DNA of 64,000 bases, from contig DEAE01000023.1 of the NCBI GenBank assembly GCA_002347025.1, positions 172,532 through 236,531 on the forward strand. The letters run 5' to 3'. The translations under genes were made by a program, and so were the position numbers. This stretch comes from Acidobacteria bacterium UBA2990. GTDB lineage: Bacteria; Acidobacteriota; Vicinamibacteria; Vicinamibacterales; UBA8438. A model generated the notes under the pieces. That model ran no database searches and was not told where the DNA came from. It worked only from the letters and a program-made list of their open reading frames with translations. This document shows, one piece after another, positions 53,370 through 62,876 of the stretch; position 1 is the first letter of the stretch; each line of letters starts with the position of its first letter.

Positions 53370-53484
53370 AATGTGTTCACAGCGATCGTATGATTGTTGG
53401 GCTGACCAAAACAACGCGATCTTGCTGGATTAGGTTTAGAGGGTGCCAAGCAAGTCAGCCGGGAGGTCGGCCTGGAGGATGGTC

Positions 53485-54420
53485 ATGAGACGGCGGATTT
53501 ATGTTTTTGTTTTGTTTGTGGGCCTTTTATCAGGCCGTTCTCTCAATGCTCAGAGTGAACAAATTGTTCAGATGGACACTTTGAATGTTAGGGATGTTCT
53601 GTATCACTTAGCTGGTGGAGGAGGGAACGGCCTTGCTTTGATCGATGAGATCAATGGTGGGGTGATCTTAATTGATAGTAAGTTGCCCGGTTGGGGTCAA
53701 GCAGTCGAGGAGGTCCTCGCTCAGGTAACTGATCTACCGGTGACGACGATTATTAATAGTCACTATCATCCAGGTCACGCCGGCAGTAATGGAGAGTTTG
53801 AAGAGGTCGAACAGATCATTGCCCACGAGAACACCAGAGAGTCCATGTTGCGGACGGGAAGTTATCGAGAGGGAGCGAGTGGGCTACCTACCTCCACGTT
53901 TAGAGACCGTTATACATTGTTGGATGATCTCGATCGCGTCGAACTTTATCATTTTGGTCGGGCTCACACCGATGGCGACATAGTCGTGGTGTTTCCAGAG
54001 AAGGGAGTGGCCTATCTTGGGGATTTGTTCCCCGACAAGGCGGTTCCTGCTATTGATTTCGAATACGGCGGTAGTGCGAAAGATTTCCCGGCCACCCTGG
54101 CTAAAATTGTGTCCGGAATTGATGGCGTGACACGTGTAATTACTGGGCATGGGCCATTCCCCACTACATATGCCGGGCGAGGGCGCCGTGCCCGGGGCGC
54201 AGATCGGCCTTGGAGTGGGTTTATGACTTGGTCCGACTTGGCAGAATATTCCGACTTCATTCGGGAGCTTGTCGCAGAGGCTGAGGAGGCATTCGGGACT
54301 GGTCAGACTGTTGGAGAGACAGTTGCAGGTTTGACGATTGGTGACCGCTATGTCGACTACGACTTAGCCGCTGCAGAAGCAATGGTCACGGTGTTATTCA
54401 GAGAATTGGCGTCCCAATGA
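53485..54420 (+). CDS. Exported MBL-fold protein with altered zinc motif
   Basis: 311 residues from the ATG at 53485, GGAGG six bases upstream; in-frame ATGs at 53443 and 53479 are alternatives. A signal peptide ends near SLNAQ. The metallo-beta-lactamase fold is clear: GVILIDSKLPGWG, NSHYHPGHAGSN, FGRAHTDGDIVV, AYLGDLFPD and VITGHGPFP. The first zinc motif reads His93-x-His95-Pro-Gly97-His98, so the aspartate of HxHxDH is a glycine. The other histidine and aspartate ligands are retained. Hydrolase activity may be altered or limited to one metal. The PQQ-like propeller gene starts 32 bases later. Confidence 0.87.
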   Translation: MRRRIYVFVLFVGLLSGRSLNAQSEQIVQMDTLNVRDVLYHLAGGGGNGLALIDEINGGVILIDSKLPGWGQAVEEVLAQVTDLPVTTIINSHYHPGHAGSNGEFEEVEQIIAHENTRESMLRTGSYREGASGLPTSTFRDRYTLLDDLDRVELYHFGRAHTDGDIVVVFPEKGVAYLGDLFPDKAVPAIDFEYGGSAKDFPATLAKIVSGIDGVTRVITGHGPFPTTYAGRGRRARGADRPWSGFMTWSDLAEYSDFIRELVAEAEEAFGTGQTVGETVAGLTIGDRYVDYDLAAAEAMVTVLFRELASQ

Positions 54421-54452
54421 ACGAGAATATCTGTAGAGAGGGATAGGCAGCA

Positions 54453-55799
54453 ATGACCAGACAGAATTTGATAGTGGTGTTGCTATGTGTAGCCTGCACC
54501 CTTGCGAATGCTGGTGAAGCGGTTGGAGATGATTGGCCAGAGTTTCGCGGGGAAGGGAGGCGTGGGGTCTGGCGAGAGACCGGAGTTCTTGAAAGCTTTC
54601 CAGAAGAAGGCTTAAAGGTGCGTTGGCGCACTTCGATTAAGGCTGGGTACGCGGGGCCCGCTGTGGTGGATGGCCGGGTGTTCGTCACAGATTTTGAAGC
54701 CACCAGTGGAATGCGCGGGACTGAACGGGCTTTAGCCTTAGATGCGAAGAGTGGTGCTGTGCTGTGGACTAGGGCCTGGGAGGCGGACTATGCCGGCATC
54801 CAATGGGAGATCGGCCCAGGAGCGACTCCAACGGTCGATGCGGACCGTGTCTATGTATTGGGACGTACTGGAACCTTGTCGGCTTTAGCCGTTGACACGG
54901 GGGATGTGCTTTGGCGGAAGAATTATGGAGAGGACTATGGCGTAGACAGAACAACGTGGGGATTTGACTGGGGTTTTTCGAGTGCGCCCCTAGTAGACGG
55001 CGACCGACTTATTTGTTTGGTTGGAGGAACGCCTGATGCCAGAGTAGTAGCCTTCGACAAGTTCACAGGAGAGGAGGTTTGGCGGGCCTTGCCTAGTGAG
55101 GCTGATCTGGGGGTCGCTCAACCCATCATCATTGAGTCGGGTGGTGCACGTCAGCTCATCATCTGGAATCCCGAAGAGATCGCTTCGTTGAACCCGGTTA
55201 CGGGCGAAGTCTATTGGCAGCAACCGTATGTGGTGGGTGGAGCCATGACGGTTGCCGTACCTGTACAGGTGGGGAATCAGCTCTTTTTTACAACCTTTTA
55301 TGATGGTCCGATGATGCTGGCCCTAAATCAGGACCGACCCGGAGCGAGTATCGCCTGGAGGGGGAATAGTAATAGTGAAATTCGCACCGAAGGGCTTCAT
55401 GCTGTGTTAGCCACGCCAATCATTGATGGGGGCTATATTTATGGAATTTGCAGTTATGGCCAGCTTCGCTGCCTCGATGCCGAAACCGGGGAGCGCATCT
55501 GGGAAACGCAGGATGCCACTGTTGAGCGGCGTCGATGGGTGTCTGGCTTTATGGTTCGTCATGGCAACCGAGTATTCATTAACAACGATCGGGGTGAGTT
55601 GCTTATCGCTAAGCTTAGCCCAGCAGGCTATGAGGAAATCAGTCGAACCCAGTTAATTGCCCCCACCTCGTCTCCGGGAAATCGGAGAGAGCTGAGGAAC
55701 GTGAATTGGGTGCACCCAGCTTATGCAAACAAGCATATTTACACCAGAAACGATGAAGAGATCGTGAGCTATTCGATGGATGTTGATGATTACAATTGA
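54453..55799 (+). CDS. Exported PQQ-like beta-propeller protein
   Basis: 448 residues with a signal peptide (about 1-24, ending GEAVG). It opens with DWPEFRGEGRRGVW, like the propeller at 16316, and continues with VRWRTSIKAGYAGPAVVDGRVFVTD, ALDAKSGAVLWTRAW, GATPTVDADRVYVLGRTG, AVDTGDVLWRKNY, FDKFTGEEVWRAL, LNPVTGEVYWQQPYV and CLDAETGERIWETQD. No cytochrome or dehydrogenase signature is present. It is probably a periplasmic binding propeller, or a quinoprotein of unknown substrate. It shares an operon with the MBL-fold gene. Confidence 0.84.
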   Translation: MTRQNLIVVLLCVACTLANAGEAVGDDWPEFRGEGRRGVWRETGVLESFPEEGLKVRWRTSIKAGYAGPAVVDGRVFVTDFEATSGMRGTERALALDAKSGAVLWTRAWEADYAGIQWEIGPGATPTVDADRVYVLGRTGTLSALAVDTGDVLWRKNYGEDYGVDRTTWGFDWGFSSAPLVDGDRLICLVGGTPDARVVAFDKFTGEEVWRALPSEADLGVAQPIIIESGGARQLIIWNPEEIASLNPVTGEVYWQQPYVVGGAMTVAVPVQVGNQLFFTTFYDGPMMLALNQDRPGASIAWRGNSNSEIRTEGLHAVLATPIIDGGYIYGICSYGQLRCLDAETGERIWETQDATVERRRWVSGFMVRHGNRVFINNDRGELLIAKLSPAGYEEISRTQLIAPTSSPGNRRELRNVNWVHPAYANKHIYTRNDEEIVSYSMDVDDYN

Positions 55800-56018
55800 A
55801 GAGCAGGAGTGCTTGAACAATGGGAGACTTGAAAAGAGCTCGTTGAGACAATGAGAGGATATCTGAGCATCGGCTGCAGCTTAGAAAGGTGGAGCGTTGA
55901 ATGATTGGTCGAGTGGCGTTAAGCTGGCTTTAGGGCTCAGTGAGTTCCATTGAGACGGAGTGGAATTCATTCGGTGCGTAGCTAAAGAAAGCCGAGTCGA
56001 CTATTTCGAGAGGTGACT

Positions 56019-57509
56019 ATGGGTCTCCAAATCGGGCGTGTCTGCGTTTACGGTTTACTACTGCTATTTGCCCCTAATGGTGCTGGGGCTCAAGAACCAG
56101 ACTACAGGCTATTTGACGCTATCAAGGGAGAGGAGTTTTCGACAGTTAGTGTCTTGGTGTCGGATGGAATTGATGTCGAGATGACCCAGCCTGATGGAGC
56201 CACTGCATTGCACTGGGCTAGCTATCAGGACTCAGAAACCGTAGCTGTTCTCCTGCTCAGCGCCGGAGCCTTTGTTGATGCAGAGAATGACTATGGCGTT
56301 ACTCCACTGGCATTAGCCTGCGATAACGGTTCGTCAACGATGGTGAAGCTTTTGCTGGCCGCTGGGGCAGATCCACGGATTGGCCGCCAGGGTGGTGAGA
56401 CGCCATTGATGTCATGTGCGCGAACTGGCAACAAGGATGCAGTGAGTGCCTTGTTGCGTCACGGTGCCGATCCAAATACGGTCGAATCGTGGAGGGGACA
56501 GTCAGCGTTAATGTGGTCTGTGGCTGAGGGACATACAGGGGTTACGGAGGCTCTTATCAAGGGTGGGGCGGATGTCCACATCCGCTCGAAGTCAGGTTTC
56601 TCAGCCATTTTGATTGGGTCTCGTAATGATGTACCCGAGATTATTAGTCTCTTGGTCAGTGCCGGGGCCGATGTGAATGATCAGGCTCTGGATGGAACAA
56701 CGGCCTTACTGGTAGCTTCGGTGCGCGGGCATGTGTCCCTTGCCATAGACTTATTGGAGTTGGGCGCCGACCCGAACTCAGGTGCCTCTGGCTACACCCC
56801 GTTGCATTGGGTCTCTGGCTCTTGGCACACCGAATTGACCGGTCCTCGTGGAATCGAGAGGGATCGAGAAGAGGAGTGGCGATCCCTTAATGGTTTACAA
56901 GATAGAAAATTGGAGCTGACGAGGGCATTGTTGGCTTATGGTGCCGATCCCAAGGTGCGGCTCACTCGCACTCCGCCACAATTTGGTTTTGCCAGTCAAC
57001 GATTTCGGGTCAGCCTTGTCGGAGCCACTCCATTGTTCCTGGCGGCCATGGATGGGAATGTTGCGGTCATGGAGGCTTTGGTGGCAGCAGGCGCTGATCC
57101 ACTTCTCGGAACCGATGAAGGTAGCACGCCACTAATGGTCGCAGCTGGCCTGGGTCAAGTGCCGGCTGAGAGTCGAGTTGACCCGAGCGATAGTGTCGAT
57201 GCTGTGAAATTCCTCCTAGGCTTGGGTGGGAATGTGCATCGGACTAATGAGACTGGGCGTACTGCCTTACATGGAGCTGCTCATATTCGTTCCGATGAGA
57301 TTGTTCGTTTGCTCGTCGATTGGGGTGCTGAGGTAGATGTTGGTGACGAGCGTGGAATAACCCCACTTATGATTGCAGAAGGTGGTGGTCATATTCTGCT
57401 TCCTGGTTTGGGGGGCGGTAGCACGGCGGAACTGCTTTTGGAGTTGGGTAGCAGAGAAGTAGATCGAGAGAGTTTTGTTGAAAAATACAGTCAGGGAGCG
57501 ATTCGCTAA
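56019..57509 (+). CDS. Exported ankyrin-repeat protein
   Basis: 496 residues from the ATG at 56019, AGAGGTG just upstream. Signal peptide about residues 1-24 (ending GAGAQ). Ankyrin repeats run through the protein: DGATALHWASYQDSE, YGVTPLALACDNGS, GETPLMSCARTGNK, GQSALMWSVAEGHT, GTTALLVASVRGH, GYTPLHWVSGSWH, GATPLFLAAMDGN, GSTPLMVAAGLG and GRTALHGAAHIRSDE. It is a close relative of the protein at 31829. The stop codon overlaps the next start (TAATG), linking it to the DUF1592 gene. Confidence 0.9.
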   Translation: MGLQIGRVCVYGLLLLFAPNGAGAQEPDYRLFDAIKGEEFSTVSVLVSDGIDVEMTQPDGATALHWASYQDSETVAVLLLSAGAFVDAENDYGVTPLALACDNGSSTMVKLLLAAGADPRIGRQGGETPLMSCARTGNKDAVSALLRHGADPNTVESWRGQSALMWSVAEGHTGVTEALIKGGADVHIRSKSGFSAILIGSRNDVPEIISLLVSAGADVNDQALDGTTALLVASVRGHVSLAIDLLELGADPNSGASGYTPLHWVSGSWHTELTGPRGIERDREEEWRSLNGLQDRKLELTRALLAYGADPKVRLTRTPPQFGFASQRFRVSLVGATPLFLAAMDGNVAVMEALVAAGADPLLGTDEGSTPLMVAAGLGQVPAESRVDPSDSVDAVKFLLGLGGNVHRTNETGRTALHGAAHIRSDEIVRLLVDWGAEVDVGDERGITPLMIAEGGGHILLPGLGGGSTAELLLELGSREVDRESFVEKYSQGAIR

Positions 57510-59920
57510 TGCTCTGCGGTTTTAGGGTGCCGTTGTTAGCCAGAGGTTGGGTTTCGTTAGCGTTGTTCTTGACGCTAGGGTCTTCTGTCCAGGAGGCAAG
57601 TGCCGGCAATGAAAATCAGCGCCCGTCCGGCAGGGCACCCGAGATCTACATCGAACTGCTCGATCGTTACTGTGTGGCATGCCACAACGATCGTCTTCGG
57701 ACCGGTGAAATTTCGTTTGACGGAATTTCACTAGAATTCGGAGGCGATGGTTCCGAGGTATGGGAGAAGGTTTTGCGGAAGCTAGGCACTCGGGAGATGC
57801 CTCCGCCTGGTCGACCAAGACCAACAGAGGATATTTATCGGGAGTTTGCTGGTTGGTTGGAGAAGGAGCTTGATGCGGCCGCAATGGTTCATCCTAATCC
57901 TGGCCGGTCGACCCTTCACCGCTTGAATCGTCTAGAGTACGCCAATTCGATTCGAGACCTACTTGGGCTCGAAATTGATGCCGAGGCGTTGCTGCCAGCG
58001 GACGATTTGGCCTACGGTTTTGATAACAATGCTGACATCCTTACGGTATCGCCGGGTTTGTTTGAACGCTACATGTCAGCGGCCAGAAAAATCAGCCGTC
58101 TAGCCATCGGAGACCCCACGATTGAAGCGGATGCTGTCCGTTATTCAATGCCTCCCTTGCAGGGTCAAGACGAGCGCATGAGCGAGGAGCTACCCTTCGG
58201 TTCCCGAGGAGGGACGGCGATTCGCCATCACTTTCCCCTCGATGGCGAATATATTATCAGGATCGCCCTTAAGGCGAATCGAGGACGCACTGAAGCACAG
58301 GAGGTGGATGTGCGTGTCGATGGGGTTCGGGTGGCGTTAGTCCGGGTGGGTCAGTGGCCTGGCTCACTAGAGCGAGAGTCAGCTTCGGGTAGTGAACCGG
58401 TGGTATTGCGGACGCCTGTAACCGCTGGCACACATGTAGTGAGTGTGTCATTTGCCAAACGGACTGCTGTTCCTGAAGGAATGGCTCCGGCTCATCTGCC
58501 TATTTGGACCTTTTCAACGGGTAGGGGGTTCGTCGAGCGTATGGCTCTGGAGAACGTCCAGATAGAAGGTCCGTTCGCCCCTGATAGGACTGTAGGTAGA
58601 CAGTGGGGGCAATCCGAGTCTGTCAGTCGACGGAAGGTGTTTATTTGTAGACCGACGACTGCGGGAGACGAGGCAGGTTGTGCGGACAAGATCTTGAGAG
58701 CTCTGGCGCGTCGAGCGTTTCGTCGAGCTCTCGACGAGGTCGATTTCCAAGTGCTTCGAAGTTTCTATGAATCAGGTAGCCGCGATGGAGGCTTTCAGGG
58801 TGGAATCCAGCGTGCCCTGGAAATGATCCTAGTTGACCCTGAGTTTCTCTTCCGTGTGGAGCAGGACCCTGTCGAAATTGCACCGGCAACGGCCTATCGG
58901 ATAAGCGATGTCGAATTGGCGTCTAGATTGTCGTTCTTTTTATGGGGAAGTATTCCAGATGAAGAGCTCCTTGAGGTTGCGATAGCCGGTAAACTTGGAG
59001 ACCAGCAGGTCTTGGAGCAACAGGTTCGACGAATGCTGGCCGATGACCGCTCGAGCGTGCTTGTGTCGAGCTTTGCGGCCCAGTGGTTGCATTTACGGCG
59101 CATGAAATCGGTAACGCCAGATGTAAACGCATTTCCAGCGTTTGATGATGGGCTGCGCAATTCACTAGTGCGTGAGACCGAACTGTTCTTACAGAGCCAG
59201 GTGGGTGGGGACCGTAGTGTAGTCGACTTACTGACGGCAGATTACACCTTCGTTAATGAACGCTTAGCTAGGCACTATGGCATCGATGGTGTGTATGGGA
59301 GCAGGTTTAGACGGGTGGTGTGGGAAGATGAACGTCGGAAGGGGCTTTTGGGTCTAGGCAGCATCCTGACGGTGACCTCATTGGCCACTCGAACCTCTCC
59401 GGTCGTGAGAGGAAAATGGATTCTTGAAAATGTGTTGGGCAGTCCTCCACCGCCCCCGCCGCCGGATGTCCCTGAGTTACCAGAACAGGCTGAGACTGGC
59501 TCTGCGAGATCAGTGCGGGAACGATTAGAAGAGCATAGGGAAAACCCAATTTGCGCTAGTTGCCATTCTCGGATGGATCCGCTTGGTTTTGCTCTTGAAA
59601 ACTTTGACGCGGTCGGAAAGTGGCGTGATAGGGATGCTGCCAATACGGCAATCGACGTGTCTGGTCTTCTACCAGACGGCACATCGTTTAATGGAATATC
59701 CGGGCTTCGGGAAGTTCTCTTGGGCCGACGTTTGGAATTCGTAGCGACAGTAACAGAGAAGCTTTTAATTTACGCCCTTGGTCGTGGGGTTGAATTCTAC
59801 GATCGTCCTGCAATACGGACAATTGTACGCGAAGCTGCAGGGGACGATTATCGATGGTCGTCGATCATCCTAGGTGTGGTAAACAGTCAACCGTTTCAGA
59901 TGAGGAGATCGGAATCATGA
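57509..59920 (+). CDS. DUF1592-family protein with two c-type haem motifs (Planctomycete-cytochrome-like)
   Basis: 803 residues. The N-terminal signal segment (about 1-30) precedes a cytochrome-like domain with CVACH at 55-59. Then come regions matching DUF1587 (RLNRLEYANSIRDLLGL), DUF1595 (ALARRAFRRALDEVDFQVL), DUF1592 (DVELASRLSFFLWGSIPDEELL, LVRETELFL, FVNERLARHYGI), DUF1588 (GLLGLGSILTVTSLATRTSPVVRG, with a second haem motif CASCH at 682-686, then SRMDPLGFALENFD) and DUF1585 at the end (RGVEFYDRPAI, NSQPFQMRRS). Proteins of this type are exported and always paired with a DUF1552 partner. Electron-transfer or polymer oxidation roles are proposed but unproven. The next gene overlaps by four bases. 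Confidence 0.93.
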   Translation: MLCGFRVPLLARGWVSLALFLTLGSSVQEASAGNENQRPSGRAPEIYIELLDRYCVACHNDRLRTGEISFDGISLEFGGDGSEVWEKVLRKLGTREMPPPGRPRPTEDIYREFAGWLEKELDAAAMVHPNPGRSTLHRLNRLEYANSIRDLLGLEIDAEALLPADDLAYGFDNNADILTVSPGLFERYMSAARKISRLAIGDPTIEADAVRYSMPPLQGQDERMSEELPFGSRGGTAIRHHFPLDGEYIIRIALKANRGRTEAQEVDVRVDGVRVALVRVGQWPGSLERESASGSEPVVLRTPVTAGTHVVSVSFAKRTAVPEGMAPAHLPIWTFSTGRGFVERMALENVQIEGPFAPDRTVGRQWGQSESVSRRKVFICRPTTAGDEAGCADKILRALARRAFRRALDEVDFQVLRSFYESGSRDGGFQGGIQRALEMILVDPEFLFRVEQDPVEIAPATAYRISDVELASRLSFFLWGSIPDEELLEVAIAGKLGDQQVLEQQVRRMLADDRSSVLVSSFAAQWLHLRRMKSVTPDVNAFPAFDDGLRNSLVRETELFLQSQVGGDRSVVDLLTADYTFVNERLARHYGIDGVYGSRFRRVVWEDERRKGLLGLGSILTVTSLATRTSPVVRGKWILENVLGSPPPPPPPDVPELPEQAETGSARSVRERLEEHRENPICASCHSRMDPLGFALENFDAVGKWRDRDAANTAIDVSGLLPDGTSFNGISGLREVLLGRRLEFVATVTEKLLIYALGRGVEFYDRPAIRTIVREAAGDDYRWSSIILGVVNSQPFQMRRSES

Positions 59921-61275
59921 TGGTCACCAAGAAGGCTTTGCCTAGACGTACTGTACTCCGTGGGCTTGGTACGGCTCTGGCATTGCCGTTACTGGATGGC
60001 ATGGTTCCGGCTCTAACAGCCACCGTGAGAAGTGCTGCGGCATTCAAACCGCGGTTGGGAGTGGTCTATGTCCCCCACGGTGCTGTGATGGACAACTGGA
60101 CCCCTTCGACTGAAGGCTTAGGTTTTGAGTTCACCCCAATTCTGCAGCCATTGGAACCATTTCGAGACCGACTCCTTGTTTTGAGTGGTTTGGATCACGC
60201 TCCTGGTGCGCAAATGCCTGGCGATCCTGCTGGTGGACATGGTCGCATCACAGGAGCATTCTTGACTGGTGTACATGCCAAGCCGACCGAAGGTGCGGAT
60301 TTCGAGGCCGGCCGCTCCTTCGATCAAATCGCTGCTGAACGTCTCGGAGAAAAGACAGAGCTAGGGTCCCTTGAATTGGGGATTGGTTTGCCGGATTTCG
60401 GCGGGGCCTGTGACGCCGGTTTTAGTTGTGCGTATATCAGTACCCTATGTTGGAGTAGTCCGACCACCCCGTTGCCGATGGAAAGTAATCCACGGGCTGT
60501 TTTTGAACGGCTCTTTGGTGACGGCACGGACACCAATCCAGCTGCTCGACTGGAGAGATTTGAAAAGGACCGCAGTGTTCTTGATGCTGTCACAGAGAAA
60601 GTGGCTCGGCTCAGGCAGACATTAGGCGCTGCAGATCGAGCAAAACTTGGTGACTATCTTGCTGCCGTTCGAGATGTGGAACGCCGGATCGAGAGAGCCG
60701 AAGATGGCCTAGATAGAGAGATGCCGTTAGTGGAACGGCCTGCGGCTGGCGTGCCGCCCTCGTTTGGGGAATATGTCAAGGTGATGTTTGATCTGCAGGT
60801 GCTTGCTTATCAAGCCGATCTTACCCGGGTGATTTCATTCTTGATGACACCAGAATTAACAGCCCAGACCTATCCAGAGATTGGCGTGCCAGATGCTCAT
60901 CACGCGTTGTCGCACCATGAGAATAAACCAGATAGCCTTGCAAAATTAACCAAGGTAGGCAGCTTTCATACAGAATTATTCTCATACTATCTTGAGAAAC
61001 TGAGAGCTACACAGGATGGGGATGGGTCACTACTTGACCAGGTGATGATCATTTATGGCAGCGGTATGAGTAACAGCAATCTTCACAATATTCAAAGGTT
61101 GCCGATTTTGTTGGCTGGAGGTGGAGGAGGTCAGATCCATGGTGGTCGGCATGTGCAGTATGCCGACGGCACCCCGCTAACAAACCTTTACATGAGCCTG
61201 TTGAATAAACTGGCGATACCTGTCGAGAGCATTGGCGACAGTACAGGGCAGCTGAGAGAACTCACGGACATTTAG
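59917..61275 (+). CDS. DUF1552-family Tat-exported protein
   Basis: 452 residues from the ATG at 59917, which overlaps the previous stop; the next codon is also ATG. A twin-arginine signal PRRTVLRGLGTALALPLLD is present. The body has the DUF1552 pattern: GVVYVPHGAVMDNWTP, LVLSGLDHAPG, GGHGRITGAFLTG, SFDQIAAERLG, SYISTLC-like segment CAYISTLCWSS, FERLFGDGTD, VEMM-free linker, HHALSHHEN and IYGSGMSNSNLHN. It belongs to the sulfatase/phosphatase-like DUF1501 relatives. It acts with the DUF1592 protein encoded just upstream. Substrate is unknown. Confidence 0.92.
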   Translation: MMVTKKALPRRTVLRGLGTALALPLLDGMVPALTATVRSAAAFKPRLGVVYVPHGAVMDNWTPSTEGLGFEFTPILQPLEPFRDRLLVLSGLDHAPGAQMPGDPAGGHGRITGAFLTGVHAKPTEGADFEAGRSFDQIAAERLGEKTELGSLELGIGLPDFGGACDAGFSCAYISTLCWSSPTTPLPMESNPRAVFERLFGDGTDTNPAARLERFEKDRSVLDAVTEKVARLRQTLGAADRAKLGDYLAAVRDVERRIERAEDGLDREMPLVERPAAGVPPSFGEYVKVMFDLQVLAYQADLTRVISFLMTPELTAQTYPEIGVPDAHHALSHHENKPDSLAKLTKVGSFHTELFSYYLEKLRATQDGDGSLLDQVMIIYGSGMSNSNLHNIQRLPILLAGGGGGQIHGGRHVQYADGTPLTNLYMSLLNKLAIPVESIGDSTGQLRELTDI

Positions 61276-61421
61276 AGGAGTCGAGGATCACGGCCGTTGC
61301 CTGACAGGGTCTTGGTTCCAGTTTGGTTCTATTATCCCTGGCAGTCCAGGTGGCCTGAATTACAGAATGGATTGTGGGGAGTGACAGGGCGGTCCGTTGA
61401 CTAGCGGGAAAGGTGTCTCGG

Positions 61422-62303
61422 ATGTGGCGGGTTGAATATTGCGTGCCGACGGTCATTATTGTTCTACTGGCTAGCGGAAGCAGCCTAGCAGGGCAACCGA
61501 AGCCTGAGGATTCCACGAAAACCAATTTAACAGCCGAGGTTATTGTTGAGAGAGCTCTCGAACGAATGGCAGCTCAAGAGGACTCTGGTATCGAGCTGGA
61601 GTTCAGCTCTGTGGGTCGTTCGCGAAACGACTCTATCGACGGCGATGGCAGAGTTACGAAAACAGAGACTGCCGGTTATCTTCGGTATCCAATCGAAGGC
61701 TATTTGTATGACGAGGTCACAGAGAAGGATGGATTGCCTCTCGACGAGAGTGGACTTCGTGAAGAACTGAAACGTAAAGAGAAATTTGCCAGAGAAGCTC
61801 GGGCACATGCTGCCCGTGGCGAAGAGTTTATTTTCAATGAGATGGCGATTGCATTCGACCGAGAATTGATGGTTCGGTACAACACTAGGTTGTCTGGCAA
61901 TGAGGTGGTGCGGGGCTATTCCTGTTGGGTAATTGACTTTGAGCCTAAGGATGGTAGGCTGCCTGACAACCGTCGGATGGACAAAGCCTTGAATCGGTCC
62001 ACAGGAACTCTCTGGATCTCCAAGAAAGATTTTGGCGTCGTCCGTGTAGCCTTTGAAATGCAAGAACCATTTCGTTATCTGTGGGGACTGGCCGCTTCAC
62101 TCAGGCATGCCGAGGGTCGACTTGATTTCAAGAAAATATCGCCAGGTTTTTGGGCGCCATCGGAATTTAATCTCAGGCTTGATTTGCGAGTCTTTTTTAA
62201 GGGGATTCGTCGACACATTCAGCAAACCTGGAACGATTACGAACTCCTTCCCGTAAGTGCCAATCCTAAGTCGACACACTCAGACGCAAAGACCAATCAG
62301 TAG
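61422..62303 (+). CDS. Exported hypothetical protein, possibly LolA/MucB-like fold
   Basis: 293 residues from the ATG at 61422, preceded by AAAGGTG; a GTG three codons earlier is possible. Signal peptide ends near SSLAGQ. I do not recognise a family with certainty. Charged beta-rich segments such as YSCWVIDFEPKDGRLPDNR, STGTLWISKKDFGVVRVAFEM and GFWAPSEFNLRLDLRVFFKG resemble the outer-membrane lipoprotein-sorting-like fold, where a half-barrel binds lipid. The central helix (ELKRKEKFAREARAHAARGEE) is strongly charged. It stands 146 bases after the DUF1552 gene. Confidence 0.65.
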   Translation: MWRVEYCVPTVIIVLLASGSSLAGQPKPEDSTKTNLTAEVIVERALERMAAQEDSGIELEFSSVGRSRNDSIDGDGRVTKTETAGYLRYPIEGYLYDEVTEKDGLPLDESGLREELKRKEKFAREARAHAARGEEFIFNEMAIAFDRELMVRYNTRLSGNEVVRGYSCWVIDFEPKDGRLPDNRRMDKALNRSTGTLWISKKDFGVVRVAFEMQEPFRYLWGLAASLRHAEGRLDFKKISPGFWAPSEFNLRLDLRVFFKGIRRHIQQTWNDYELLPVSANPKSTHSDAKTNQ

Positions 62304-62751
62304 CAACCTGTAAGGCTGCAAATAAGGAGTAAACCGGTGATGGTTCTCCATACCAGGCTTGGGTGACGTAGGGGAAGGTCTGCTGAGTTGGGAGGCTCGC
62401 TCATTGTGGGTCAACAAGGTCAGCCAGGTTTCTCCATCTTTCAAGAGATCAGGCTTGCGGCAAAGTGCTGATAGAAGGTAGCCGTTACCTCCTTGGACTC
62501 AGGGGGAGCCTGAAGCTAGAGTGTTAACTTTGGAGACGAGGGCCCTCCGTGGCACCGGAATAGAACAGATGAAACTACAAAAATGTAGAACATGTATCAA
62601 GAAGGACACAAGGTAGTGACTATTTCCTCGGAATTGGTAGGGAGTTGATCTGGCCTGCTGGGATTGACGCAACTTGAAAACGGCATAAACCTTTGTGAAT
62701 TTGAGTTCGCGAAGGGTTTTCTGTGTTAACAGCCAATGAATTGGGTGATCT

Positions 62752-62767
62752 TGGCACGGATTGTGCA
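62752..62767 (+). promoter_or_regulatory. Putative sigma-54 promoter for the porin gene
   Basis: The 16 bases read TGGCACGGATTGTGCA. The -24 element TGGCACG is perfect. The -12 element is GTGCA against the consensus TTGCA, with the essential GC intact. Ten bases separate the invariant GG (62753-62754) and GC (62765-62766), the exact spacing needed by RpoN. The predicted start of transcription would be near 62778, giving a leader of about 100 bases. Confidence 0.6.
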
Positions 62768-62862
62768 TGGTTAACTATCAGTTTGTGTTGGGTATGCGTG
62801 TTAGCCATGGCCTTGATTGTTGAGAATTGGTGACAATGAGGCGAATCATGCCATGCCGTTTC

Positions 62863-62870
62863 GGAAAGGA
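62863..62870 (+). promoter_or_regulatory. Ribosome binding site supporting a GTG start
   Basis: GGAAAGGA ends six bases before the GTG at 62877. A stop codon (TAG, 62871-62873) lies in frame just upstream, so this GTG is the first possible start of the porin frame and gives a complete signal peptide. Confidence 0.65.
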
Positions 62871-62876
62871 TAGCCT

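Larger units (their letters stand above)
62304..62876. other. 573-base upstream region of the porin gene
   Basis: No gene is convincing here; frames on the minus strand lack start signals and family content. The region is richer in A and T than the surrounding genes, ends with a sigma-54-like promoter at 62752-62767 and a good ribosome site at 62863-62870, and so appears to be a long regulatory region for the porin gene. The first 400 bases could hold activator sites or a small RNA, but I see no clear inverted repeat. Confidence 0.45.

Noticed and set aside
61527..62063. 178-codon minus-strand frame inside the exported hypothetical gene
   Set aside because: Lies fully within a plus-strand gene that has a signal peptide and ribosome site; no features of its own.
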